A DNA stretch of 27,025 nt from Neisseria shayeganii 871 (GCF_000226875.1 NZ_JH164926.1:1768088-1795112); one strand, 5' to 3'; numbered from the stretch's first letter, positions 1-6,638 are shown. Translations and numbers: made by a program. Notes: generated from the sequence alone by a model not told the origin.

Positions 1-303
1 CCTTTCCAACCTAAACGTCTAAGATCAGATTTAACTTTATTATCTAACTGCAATGGATTTCTAATATCTCCAGTTCCTCCACTCCAATGCCATTCGTTAT
101 TATTGCTTATAGAAAAACGATGGATATGACCATTTTCATCTTGAGCATAACGAACTGCATTATTAGATGGAATAGGAACAGACTCTTTAAACAAATCTAA
201 AGAGTTTCTCGGCTCCCTCCCTGCATTTGGCCTCCATCCGTTAGCACCTGGTGTATGTTTTGAATTGGACTTATAAACAACTTGAATCTCTTGATTTTCC
301 AAC
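1..303 (-). pseudogene. C-terminal fragment of a polymorphic (CDI-type) toxin, partial
   Basis: On the minus strand one frame is open from about 303 to the window edge and gives about 100 residues. It includes KHTPGANGWRPNAG, REPRNSLDLF, a GHIHRFS stretch and EWHWSGGTGD followed by NPL. This pattern resembles small C-terminal toxin domains at the ends of filamentous haemagglutinin/CdiA or RHS-type proteins. I cannot name the toxin class; a numbered Ntox family is possible. The piece is AT-rich, unlike everything to its right. Its upstream frame runs antisense into a phage Rep gene with no start codon, so the large delivery part of the protein is missing. It is best read as an orphan toxin cassette or fragment. 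Its C-terminus, and any immunity gene, would lie left of position 1. Confidence 0.5.
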
Positions 304-1196
304 CCCTTCAAGGTAACTGGGGTTGGTTCGGGTGTGGGAATATCCGCTCGGGCCGGCACAACACAAATACGGCCGTCTGCATATCGGCGGCCAGGCTGAC
401 ACGATTTTGCTCGAGTTATATGGAGTGGACTGCTCGGCGGCAAAAACGGGCTGGGAGCGCAGGCTGTACGACTGGCTAACGGGTTTGGATCAGGTCAAAA
501 TCACCCGCTGTGATGTGGCTCACGACTTCTTTGACGGACAATATACGCCAAAGCAGGCTTATGCAGATTACCGCCACTGTCTGTACTGTAACGGCAAACA
601 GCTGAAATGTGAGAAACGGGGAACGGCATGGGAGAGCGAAGACGGTAGCGGGAAAACCTTATATATCGGCTCCCGCTATGGCGCAAAATTGGCGAGGATT
701 TACGAAAAAGGGCGTCAATTGGGTGACAAAGCCAGCCGGTGGGTTCGCTTCGAGGTTGAGTTTCGTGCTCATGACTACGAGATTCCCGCGGATATCCTCA
801 TCTATCCGGGTGAGTATCTGTGTGGTGCTTACCCTATCGGTGCTCGGTTGTTCAAAAACTCGGCCAAACGCAAAACCACAAAACAAGTCAGACAGGCATT
901 GACTGTACAACGGGCGGCATACTTCTCGCCCGCCTATAGGCCGGGGCGTTTGTTCGTTACCAACATAATTTGGGGCGGACGGACGGAGAGATTGTTCGGA
1001 TGCTGATTGCGCCGCCTGGCAAATATCCCAAGGGATTGCATCTGCTTGATGAGGATTGTACGGCGCATCCGACCCTATCGCCCCTGTGTAAGGTATGCCG
1101 GGGACAGGAAGATCAGAACCGGTGTCGGTTAGCTTATGGGCGGCAGCAGAGTCGTATTTGAAGTACCTGATTGGCTCTCTGCATGGTCTCTACTGA
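296..1196 (+). pseudogene. Filamentous-phage replication initiation protein (Rep), frameshifted remnant
   Basis: The longest intact piece (323-~960) contains KYGRLHIGGQADTILLEL, KITRCDVAHDFFDG, LARIYEKGRQLGD and WVRFEVEFRAHDYEIP, then LIYPGEYLCGAYP. These are hallmarks of the rolling-circle replication initiators of Neisseria-type filamentous phages. The reading is broken. An N-terminal piece (GNWGWFGCG) lies in another frame before ~335. A further piece (MLIAPPGKYPKGLHLLDED) lies in a third frame after ~960. The last piece (SLWAAAESYLKYLIGSLHGLY, shown here only as a location at 1131-1196) returns to the first frame. At least three frame changes and a missing 5' end, replaced by the toxin-like fragment near position 300, mean the gene is dead. 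It marks an old filamentous prophage. Confidence 0.75.
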
Positions 1197-1332
1197 TAAA
1201 GCCAACGGTCAGCGGTTTAGCGGAACACCGACGGGGCCGGTATGCGGGGAGTGTTTGGCATTAGGTACTCATTTAGGTACCAAACCCAGAGTTAATAAAA
1301 ATAATACCCTGATAAATCAGGGTATTATTTAA
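1183..1332 (+). CDS. Possible small phage-derived protein with CxxC motif
   Basis: An ATG at 1183 overlaps the end of the Rep remnant and opens a 49-codon frame containing QRFSGTPTGPVCGECLALG. The start-stop overlap and the CGEC motif are what a compact phage operon would show. The last ~12 codons run through a terminator palindrome and are lysine/asparagine rich, so the native C-terminus was probably lost at the prophage edge. There is no clear Shine-Dalgarno sequence. I do not recognise the protein, and it may be non-functional. Confidence 0.3.
   Translation: MVSTDKANGQRFSGTPTGPVCGECLALGTHLGTKPRVNKNNTLINQGII
1299..1330. terminator. Bidirectional hairpin terminator
   Basis: Perfect 14-bp inverted arms (1299-1312 and 1317-1330) enclose a TAAA loop. 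The hairpin is flanked by A-rich DNA on the left and T-rich DNA on the right, so it can stop transcripts from either side. It lies between the phage remnant and the 3' end of tRNA-Ser. Confidence 0.7.
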
Positions 1333-1338
1333 TTTATT

Positions 1339-1432
1339 TGGCGGAGTAAGAGGGATTCGAACCCTCGATGCAGGTTTTAGCCCACATGCACCCTTAGCAG
1401 GGGTGTGCCTTCAGCCTCTCAGCCATTACTCC
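1339..1432 (-). tRNA. tRNA-Ser(GCU)
   Basis: The minus strand folds as a class II tRNA. The acceptor GGAGTAA pairs with TTACTCC, followed by discriminator G and an encoded CCA. The anticodon loop CTGCTAA gives anticodon GCU, there is a long variable arm, and the T-loop is GGTTCGAATCC. It reads AGC/AGU serine codons. A good promoter lies just upstream (1450-1478) and a terminator hairpin just downstream (1299-1330). Confidence 0.95.
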
Positions 1433-1449
1433 AGCTTTCGAAAGGACGA

Positions 1450-1478
1450 ACTATACCGAAAGCAATTTTCAGGGTCAA
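1450..1478 (-). promoter_or_regulatory. Promoter of tRNA-Ser
   Basis: Read on the minus strand, TTGACC (1473-1478) is followed by a 17-base spacer and TATAGT (1450-1455), about 18 bases before the mature tRNA 5' end. This is a near-consensus sigma-70 promoter. Confidence 0.7.
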
Positions 1479-1560
1479 GCTTTTTTCTGAGGCGGGAGCG
1501 CATGAAGCGGGAGGCTTTTATTTCAGCAATGAATTTATTCTCGTTCCGGTGGAGGCTGGA

Positions 1561-1589
1561 TTTCATGCTCTGGCTTTTCCGAGTATAAT
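1561..1589 (+). promoter_or_regulatory. Probable eno promoter
   Basis: A perfect -10 TATAAT (1584-1589) lies 17 bases after a weak -35 TTTCAT (1561-1566). Transcription would begin near 1596, giving an eno leader of about 55 bases. Confidence 0.5.
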
Positions 1590-1651
1590 TACCAAGTTTT
1601 GGCGGCAGACAACGGTTTGCCGAACATGATCTCGATTATGGAGTGCGAAGC

Positions 1652-2935
1652 ATGAGCGCAATTATTGATATTTTCGCCCGCGAAATCCTGGACTCTCGCG
1701 GCAACCCTACTGTGGAATGTGATGTTTTGCTGGAATCCGGCGTCATGGGCCGGGCTGCGGTGCCCAGCGGCGCTTCTACTGGCGAAAAAGAAGCCTTGGA
1801 GCTGCGCGACGGCGACAGTGGCCGCTATTTGGGCAAGGGGGTTTTGCAGGCGGTAGAAAATGTGAATAACGAAATTGCACAAGCCTTAATCGGCATTGAT
1901 GCTTCCGAGCAAAGCCATATCGACCAAGTAATGATGGATCTCGACGGAACCGACAACAAAGGCCGTTTGGGTGCCAACGCCATGCTGGCCGTTTCCATGG
2001 CTGTGGCCCGCGCCGCTGCCGAAGATGCCGGCCTGCCGCTCTACCGCTATTTGGGTGGTGCCGGCCCGATGGCGATGCCGGTGCCGATGATGAACGTGAT
2101 CAATGGCGGCGCTCATGCCAACAACAGCCTGGATATTCAAGAATTCATGATCATGCCGGTGGGTGCCGAAAGTTTCCGTGACGCACTGCGTTGCGGTGCG
2201 GAAATTTTCCACCACCTGAAAAAACTGTGCGACACCAAAGGCTATTCCACCACCGTAGGCGATGAAGGCGGTTTTGCACCCAATCTGGCCAGCCACGAAG
2301 ACGCCATTAAATTGATTCTGGAAGCCGTGGCGGCCGCTGGTTATGTGGCGGGTAGCGACGTGGTGCTGGCTCTGGACTGCGCTTCCAGCGAATTCTACCA
2401 AGACGGCAAATACCACCTGAGTGCAGAAGGTTTGGCGCTGAGCAGCGCAGAATTTGCCGATTATTTGGCCAAACTGGTGAACGACTATCCCATCATCTCC
2501 ATCGAAGACGGCATGAGCGAGCATGACTGGGAAGGCTGGAAACTGCTGACCGAACGATTGGGCGGCAAGGTGCAGCTGGTGGGTGACGATTTGTTTGTCA
2601 CCAATCCCGCTATCTTGGCCGAAGGCATTGAGCAGGGTCTGGCCAACGCCCTGTTGGTCAAAGTGAATCAAATCGGTACGCTGAGCGAAACCCTGAAAGC
2701 CGTGGATTTGGCCAAGCGTCACCGCTATACCAGCGTGATGAGCCACCGTTCCGGCGAAACCGAAGACAGCACCATTGCCGATTTGGCTGTCGCTACCAAT
2801 TGTATGCAGATCAAAACCGGCTCCCTCAGCCGTTCGGACCGGATGGCCAAATACAATCAGCTTTTGCGCATCGAAGAAGAGTTGGGTGAGGCCGCTTGGT
2901 ATCCCGGCAAAAAAGCGTTTTATCAGCTGGGTTAA
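1652..2935 (+). CDS. eno: Enolase
   Basis: Phosphopyruvate hydratase, which interconverts 2-phosphoglycerate and phosphoenolpyruvate in glycolysis/gluconeogenesis and is a cytosolic Mg-dependent enzyme. The 427-residue protein begins SAIIDIFAREILDSRGNPTV and contains the PSGASTG loop, the HANN segment, VGDEGGFAPNL, SIEDGM and the enolase signature VMSHRSGETEDSTIADLAV. Length and sequence fit Neisseriaceae enolases throughout. A GTG nine bases upstream (1643) is in frame, but the ATG at 1652 has GGAG eight bases before it and matches the family N-terminus. ftsB follows after 19 bases, the usual eno-ftsB pair. Confidence 0.98.
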   Translation: MSAIIDIFAREILDSRGNPTVECDVLLESGVMGRAAVPSGASTGEKEALELRDGDSGRYLGKGVLQAVENVNNEIAQALIGIDASEQSHIDQVMMDLDGTDNKGRLGANAMLAVSMAVARAAAEDAGLPLYRYLGGAGPMAMPVPMMNVINGGAHANNSLDIQEFMIMPVGAESFRDALRCGAEIFHHLKKLCDTKGYSTTVGDEGGFAPNLASHEDAIKLILEAVAAAGYVAGSDVVLALDCASSEFYQDGKYHLSAEGLALSSAEFADYLAKLVNDYPIISIEDGMSEHDWEGWKLLTERLGGKVQLVGDDLFVTNPAILAEGIEQGLANALLVKVNQIGTLSETLKAVDLAKRHRYTSVMSHRSGETEDSTIADLAVATNCMQIKTGSLSRSDRMAKYNQLLRIEEELGEAAWYPGKKAFYQLG

Positions 2936-2954
2936 ACCGTTTTAGGAATACGGT

Positions 2955-3242
2955 ATGAAATGGGTAACGCTGGTTTTGCTGGCCGCCTTGCTTTGGCTGC
3001 AACAAGATTTATGGCTGTCTAAAGGCGGTTGGCGCGATATGTGGCGCTTAGAAGCAGAAGTGGAGGCACAAGGCCTTGCCAACGATGCATTGGTGGTTCG
3101 CAACCAAGCTTTGGCTGCCGAGGTGGAAGATTTACGCAACGGCCAAGACGCCATTGCCGAAATCGCCAGAACCGATCTAGGCTATGTGCAAAGCGGCGAA
3201 ACCTTCTACCGCATCTTGCCGGCAGAGGCCGCAGCAGAATAA
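2955..3242 (+). CDS. ftsB: Cell division protein FtsB
   Basis: FtsB is a small bitopic inner-membrane protein that forms the FtsQ-FtsB-FtsL divisome complex. The 95-residue product has a membrane helix near residues 5-20 (VTLVLLAALLWLQQDLWL). A heptad-rich coiled coil follows (about 30-65, rich in Ala, Glu and Leu), then the conserved tail AEIARTDLGYVQSGETFYRI. AGGA precedes the ATG by about seven bases. It lies 19 bases after eno, so the two are probably cotranscribed. A DUS (3254-3265) follows the stop. Confidence 0.95.
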   Translation: MKWVTLVLLAALLWLQQDLWLSKGGWRDMWRLEAEVEAQGLANDALVVRNQALAAEVEDLRNGQDAIAEIARTDLGYVQSGETFYRILPAEAAAE

Positions 3243-3253
3243 AACGGCTGATT

Positions 3254-3265
3254 TTCAGGTAGCCT
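3254..3265 (-). repeat. DNA uptake sequence
   Basis: Exact 12-mer TTCAGGTAGCCT (Eikenella-type DUS in reverse) just after ftsB. It is single, not part of an inverted pair. Confidence 0.9.
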
Positions 3266-3275
3266 GTGGCATACG

Positions 3276-3303
3276 GGCTGAGACCTTTGCAAAGGTCTCA
3301 GCC
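3276..3303. repeat. 28-bp perfect palindrome made of two transposon-type ends
   Basis: The arms GGCTGAGACCTTTG and CAAAGGTCTCAGCC abut with no loop. The core GAGACCTTTGC is the terminal inverted repeat of the miniature elements found elsewhere in this window. It looks like an element reduced to its two fused ends. It could also serve as a hairpin after ftsB. Confidence 0.65.
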
Positions 3304-3619
3304 GGCACCGCCGCAGTGGCAGGTATTCGGTGCGACGGCAGGCGGCCCGCACTTTGTTTTGCTCCACATGGGCAAGCTACCGCTCGATCACATCGGGCGG
3401 GAAGCCGTTTTCATTCAGCACATCGGTTGCCAAGCTGCGGAAGCCGTGTGGGGTGGCGATACCGCTGTAACCCATACGCCCCATGGCATAGCTCAAGGTG
3501 TTTTCACTGTGCGGCTTGGCCGGGTCTTGGCCGTTGGCAAGCTGCTGTTTTGCCTTTTCACGCGCCGCCCTTGCTTCGGCAAGACCGATAGCGGGGTAAG
3601 TGCCAATTGATAAGGGGTG
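3304..3619 (-). pseudogene. Tyrosine integrase (P4/CP4-57 type), internally deleted remnant
   Basis: Minus-strand reading joins an N-terminal-domain motif (GTYPAIGLAEARAAREKAKQQ, spanning about 3540-3607) directly to C-terminal catalytic-domain sequence (SYAMGRMGYSGIATPHGFRS, then TDVLNENGFPPDVIER). The core domain between them is missing. An in-frame TAG (3377-3379) interrupts the normally following LAHVEQNKVRAA. The position of the catalytic tyrosine in VRAAYRR-type motifs is Cys (TGC, 3338-3340). Deletion, nonsense codon and lost nucleophile together make it inactive. It sits downstream of tRNA-Leu in the same orientation, the usual layout of a tRNA-targeted island integrase. No other island cargo remains. 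Confidence 0.85.
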
Positions 3620-3666
3620 TTAGTAACAGCACGGAAATTTTACCAACAGAAAAAGGTAGATTCAAT

Positions 3667-3693
3667 GAGACGGCGGTATACGGCATTAGACAA
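3667..3693. repeat. 27-bp direct repeat, copy 1 (candidate att or integrase arm site)
   Basis: It matches the copy at 3742-3768 at 22 of 27 bases and shares the identical 14-mer ACGGCATTAGACAA. It lies between the integrase remnant and tRNA-Leu, where attachment or arm-type binding sites are expected. Confidence 0.45.
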
Positions 3694-3741
3694 CAAAGCA
3701 GACCGCTTTTGCTCTGAAACCCTTATCTGGCAAGAGTTTGG

Positions 3742-3768
3742 TAGACTGCCTTAGACGGCATTAGACAA
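3742..3768. repeat. 27-bp direct repeat, copy 2 (candidate att or integrase arm site)
   Basis: Second copy, 75 bases after the first, adjoining the tRNA-Leu terminator. It ends with the same 14-mer ACGGCATTAGACAA. Confidence 0.45.
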
Positions 3769-3790
3769 TAAAAAAACCGCTTTCGCGGTT
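3769..3790 (-). terminator. Terminator of tRNA-Leu
   Basis: On the minus strand, AACCGC-GAAA-GCGGTT is followed by a run of T residues, a textbook intrinsic terminator. It begins five bases after the tRNA CCA end. Confidence 0.85.
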
Positions 3791-3794
3791 GATG

Positions 3795-3879
3795 TGGTGC
3801 CCAGGGTCGGACTCGAACCGACACACCTTTCGGCGGGGGATTTTGAGTCCCCTGCGTCTACCAATTTCGCCACCTGGGC
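3795..3879 (-). tRNA. tRNA-Leu(CAA)
   Basis: The minus strand gives a class II tRNA. The acceptor GCCCAGG pairs with CCTGGGC, with discriminator A and an encoded CCA. The anticodon loop CTCAAAA gives anticodon CAA, with a long variable arm and T-loop GGTTCGAGTCC. It reads UUG leucine codons. It has its own promoter and terminator and seems to have been the insertion target for the island whose integrase remnant lies downstream. Confidence 0.95.
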
Positions 3880-3896
3880 CGGTGATGAAGGTGCGC

Positions 3897-3924
3897 ATTA
3901 TAGCGGTTTTTTCCGCGTTGTAAA
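3897..3924 (-). promoter_or_regulatory. Promoter of tRNA-Leu
   Basis: On the minus strand TTTACA (3919-3924), a 16-base spacer and a perfect TATAAT (3897-3902) lie about 18 bases before the tRNA 5' end. Confidence 0.75.
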
Positions 3925-4011
3925 GCGGTTTGCTGGCGGGAAAATATTTCAATGCTTAAAGTAATGTTTTTTATAGAAACAAAATCGCCGACATGCAGCT
4001 TTAAGTTGCAA

Positions 4012-4020
4012 TGCTATAAT
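4012..4020 (+). promoter_or_regulatory. Extended -10 promoter of the Sco-like gene
   Basis: TGCTATAAT (4012-4020) is a perfect extended -10 motif. No convincing -35 is seen, which such promoters tolerate. Confidence 0.55.
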
Positions 4021-4051
4021 CGCACTTTCCATTAAGCCAATGGGCAGAACA

Positions 4052-4693
4052 ATGAAGTTTCGGGCAAGGGCTCTGACGGCATCTTTATTCTTGCTGGCCG
4101 CCTGTTCGGACAGGCCGGCGGATGCGGTATCCGAGGCGTCGGCGCCGCAGGTTCGCTTTGAAGGCAGCGATGTGCGCGGGGAAAACTTGGGCGGCGATTT
4201 CCTGCTCACTGCGCACAACGGCCGCACCATACGTTTGAGCGATTATCGCGGCAAAGTATTGGTATTGGTGTTCGGCTTTACCCATTGTCCAGATGTTTGC
4301 CCTACCCATCTGTTGACCTATGCCCAAGCCATGGCCAAGCTGACGCCGGAAGAAGCGAAACAGGTGCAGCTGTTTTTCGTGTCGGTTGACCCCGCACGGG
4401 ACCGGCCGGAGTTACTCGCCCAGTATGTGCCTGCTTTCCACCCCGACTTCATCGGCCTCACCACTGCCGACGGCAGCGAAGAAGCCGCGTTTGCGGTGAT
4501 GAAGCAGTTTCGCGTCAGCGCCGCCAAGCAGGCACCGCGTGAAAACGGCTTTTATCTGGTGGACCACAGCACCGGCACGTTTCTGCTCGACCGCCAAGGC
4601 CGCGTGGCGGTATTGGAGCCATGGGGCAAAACCGCAGACCAACTGGCGCACGATTTGAAACTCTTGCTGGCCGAAGGCACCACCCAACCTTGA
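4052..4693 (+). CDS. SCO1/SenC-family copper-binding lipoprotein
   Basis: Sco proteins deliver copper to the CuA centre of cytochrome oxidases or act as periplasmic thiol reductases. From the ATG at 4052 the 213-residue protein has a short lipoprotein signal (FLLAAC, lipidated Cys18). The thioredoxin-like Sco fold carries the metal site FTHCPDVCPTH (Cys79, Cys83) and the distal histidine in VDHSTG (His172), plus FVSVDPARDRPE. All three copper ligands are present. An in-frame ATG at 4040 would add four residues; I prefer 4052 because it gives a normal signal peptide. An inverted DUS pair follows the stop. Confidence 0.92.
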   Translation: MKFRARALTASLFLLAACSDRPADAVSEASAPQVRFEGSDVRGENLGGDFLLTAHNGRTIRLSDYRGKVLVLVFGFTHCPDVCPTHLLTYAQAMAKLTPEEAKQVQLFFVSVDPARDRPELLAQYVPAFHPDFIGLTTADGSEEAAFAVMKQFRVSAAKQAPRENGFYLVDHSTGTFLLDRQGRVAVLEPWGKTADQLAHDLKLLLAEGTTQP

Positions 4694-4698
4694 TTCTG

Positions 4699-4731
4699 TT
4701 TTCAGGTAGCCCAATACAGGCTACCTGAAAA
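4699..4731. terminator. Inverted DUS pair, likely terminator
   Basis: TTTTCAGGTAGCC (4699-4711) and GGCTACCTGAAAA (4719-4731) form a 13-bp stem just after the Sco-like gene. The right-hand copy is an exact DUS; the left one has one mismatch in the 12-mer. Confidence 0.75.
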
Positions 4732-4759
4732 CCGTGAACTTTCGATTGATTAATCTGTT

Positions 4760-5410
4760 ATGACTGCCGCTTTAACCATTGCCTTATCCAAAGGCCGTAT
4801 TTTCGACGATACCTTGCCGCTGCTGGCTGCCGCCGGCATTGTTCCGGCCGAAGACCCCGAAAAATCGCGCAAGCTGATTATCGACACCAACCATCCGCAT
4901 ATCCGTCTGGTGATTGTGCGGGCCAGCGACGTGCCCACCTATGTGCAATATGGCGCCGCCGATTTCGGCATTGCCGGTAAAGACGTGCTCACCGAACACG
5001 GCGGCAGCGGCCTCTATCAGCCGCTCGATTTGCAGATTGCCAAATGCCGCATGATGGTGGCCGTACGCCAAGGCTTCGACTACGCCGCCGCTTCCACGCC
5101 CGGCAGCCGCCTGCGGGTGGCCACCAAATACCCCAATATCGCCCAAGAACACTTTGCCCGCAAAGGCGTGCACGTGGACGTGATCAAACTTTACGGCTCC
5201 ATGGAGCTCGCGCCCTTGGTCGGCCTGGCCGACGCCATTGTGGATTTGGTTTCCACCGGCAACACCCTCAAAGCCAACCATCTCGAAGCCGTGGAGCAAA
5301 TTCACGATATTTCCAGCCGCTTGGTGGTCAACAAAGCCGCACTGAAACTCAAATACCATACCATCCAGCCGATTATCGACGCCTTCGCCCGCGCCGTGAA
5401 CGGCCAATGA
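4760..5410 (+). CDS. hisG: ATP phosphoribosyltransferase, short form
   Basis: HisG condenses ATP and PRPP in the first committed step of histidine biosynthesis. The 216-residue length is the short form, which lacks the C-terminal regulatory domain and in known cases needs HisZ; no hisZ is in this window. Visible motifs are IALSKGRIFDDTLPLL, RASDVPTYVQYGAADFGIAGKD, VATKYPNIA, and the PRPP-binding loop region DAIVDLVSTGNTLKANHL. The ATG at 4760 gives the usual N-terminus, although no strong Shine-Dalgarno is visible. The stop is 23 bases before the NYN-domain gene, so cotranscription is likely. Confidence 0.96.
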   Translation: MTAALTIALSKGRIFDDTLPLLAAAGIVPAEDPEKSRKLIIDTNHPHIRLVIVRASDVPTYVQYGAADFGIAGKDVLTEHGGSGLYQPLDLQIAKCRMMVAVRQGFDYAAASTPGSRLRVATKYPNIAQEHFARKGVHVDVIKLYGSMELAPLVGLADAIVDLVSTGNTLKANHLEAVEQIHDISSRLVVNKAALKLKYHTIQPIIDAFARAVNGQ

Positions 5411-5413
5411 CCC

Positions 5414-5425
5414 AGGCTACCTGAA
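5414..5425 (+). repeat. DNA uptake sequence overlapping a ribosome binding site
   Basis: Exact AGGCTACCTGAA between hisG and the next gene. Its last bases plus the following AGG create GAAAGG five bases before the ATG at 5434, so the DUS forms part of the Shine-Dalgarno sequence. Confidence 0.85.
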
Positions 5426-5433
5426 AGGCACCC

Positions 5434-6627
5434 ATGCAGAAAACCGACCAAGCCCGCCTCGCCGTATTGATTGACGCCGACAATGCTCCCGCCGACATCA
5501 TCGACCGCCTGCTAGAAGAAATCGCCAAATACGGCATCGCCAGCGTCAAGCGCATCTACGGCGACTGGAGCAGCGGCCTCAACAAATGGAAAGCCGCGCT
5601 GCTCCCGCATGCCATCATTCCCGTGCAGCAGTTTGCCTATACCAAAGGCAAAAACGCCACCGATATGGCTTTGGTGATCGACGCCATGGACCTGCTCTAC
5701 AGCGGCAACTTCGACGGCTTCTGCATCGTCTCCAGCGACAGCGACTTCACCCGTCTTGCCAGCCGCCTGCGCGAAAGCGGCCTCACCGTTTACGGCTTCG
5801 GCGAAAAGAAAACCCCCGAGGCCTTCCGCAAAGCCTGCGACAAATTCATCTTCACCGAAATCTTCCGCCCCGAAAAACAAACCCCCGCCAAACAGAAAAA
5901 CCCGGCCAAACACACCAACAGCCATACTGCCGGCAGCGACAGCGACGTGGTCAAACTCATCAAGCGCGCGGTCAAAGAAAATGCCGACGACTTGGGCTGG
6001 GCCAATCTTGGCCCCATAGGCAGCTACATCAACAAAATCAATCCCGATTTCGACGCCCGCCTCTACGGCTACGGCAAATTGTCCGACCTCATCAAATCCC
6101 TGGATTTATTCGAACAGCGCACCGACAACAATCAGCTGCAAGTGCGCCGCCGCAAAAACGACGCGCCGCCCGCAGCCGACAGGCTACCTGAAAGCGTCGC
6201 CGCCTCGGATGCCCCTCAAGCAAGCGCGGAACTCACAGTCCCAGGCGAAAAAAGCAAAAAACGGCCGCCCCACAACCGCGCGGCAGGCGATACATCCGCA
6301 CCGCCCGCTCAGGAAGCGCCGCCAACAGCCGACAAACCCGCTGCGGCCAAAATGGCCAAACCCTCTTTCAGCAAACTGATTCCGCTGGTGCAACAGGCCG
6401 TGGACCAAGCCGCCGATGCCGAAGGCTGGGCGCGCCTGAGCGACGTGCTGAAACAGCTCGCCCCGAAAATCAACCCGCACAGCTACGGCTTTGATACCGA
6501 CCGTGCTTTGGTTCACGCCATTTACAGCGATTGGTTGGAAATCAAAAAAGCCGGCCGCGGCGAACGCATCCGCGTAAACAAACGCTTTGTGAGCAAAGAC
6601 GGCAGCCATCCTCCGCCTGCCGTTTGA
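5434..6627 (+). CDS. NYN-domain protein with two OST-HTH (LOTUS) domains
   Basis: The N-terminal ~145 residues form a NYN (PIN-like, LabA/DUF88) domain, a fold of metal-dependent ribonucleases. Its acidic motifs are visible in VLIDADNAP (Asp14, Asp16), NATDMALVIDAMDLL and FCIVSSDSDF. Two predicted RNA-binding OST-HTH/LOTUS domains follow, at about 165-235 (VKLIKRAVKENADDLGWANL...INPDFDARLYGYGKLSDLI) and 315-390 (LIPLVQQAVDQAADAEGWARL...INPHSYGFD). They are separated by a Pro/Ala/Lys-rich linker. A DUS (6181-6192) lies in that linker and is translated as RLPES. Involvement in RNA processing or decay is inferred from the domains; the substrate is unknown. It lies 23 bases after hisG. Confidence 0.9.
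   Translation: MQKTDQARLAVLIDADNAPADIIDRLLEEIAKYGIASVKRIYGDWSSGLNKWKAALLPHAIIPVQQFAYTKGKNATDMALVIDAMDLLYSGNFDGFCIVSSDSDFTRLASRLRESGLTVYGFGEKKTPEAFRKACDKFIFTEIFRPEKQTPAKQKNPAKHTNSHTAGSDSDVVKLIKRAVKENADDLGWANLGPIGSYINKINPDFDARLYGYGKLSDLIKSLDLFEQRTDNNQLQVRRRKNDAPPAADRLPESVAASDAPQASAELTVPGEKSKKRPPHNRAAGDTSAPPAQEAPPTADKPAAAKMAKPSFSKLIPLVQQAVDQAADAEGWARLSDVLKQLAPKINPHSYGFDTDRALVHAIYSDWLEIKKAGRGERIRVNKRFVSKDGSHPPPAV
6181..6192 (+). repeat. DNA uptake sequence inside a gene
   Basis: Exact AGGCTACCTGAA in the low-complexity linker between the two OST-HTH domains. Confidence 0.9.
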
Positions 6628-6638
6628 ACATGCCGTAA

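Noticed and set aside
301..350. Continuation of the toxin-like minus-strand frame with a PTPEPTP linker-like stretch
   Set aside because: It is antisense to recognisable Rep sequence with matching GC shift at ~300, so the proline pattern is probably chance.
1886..2746. 286-codon minus-strand frame opposite eno
   Set aside because: It mirrors the codon structure of enolase, is rich in His/Gln/Val typical of antisense frames, and has no family resemblance.
3184..3610. Plus-strand ORFs after ftsB (135 and 114 codons)
   Set aside because: They run antisense to the recognisable integrase remnant.
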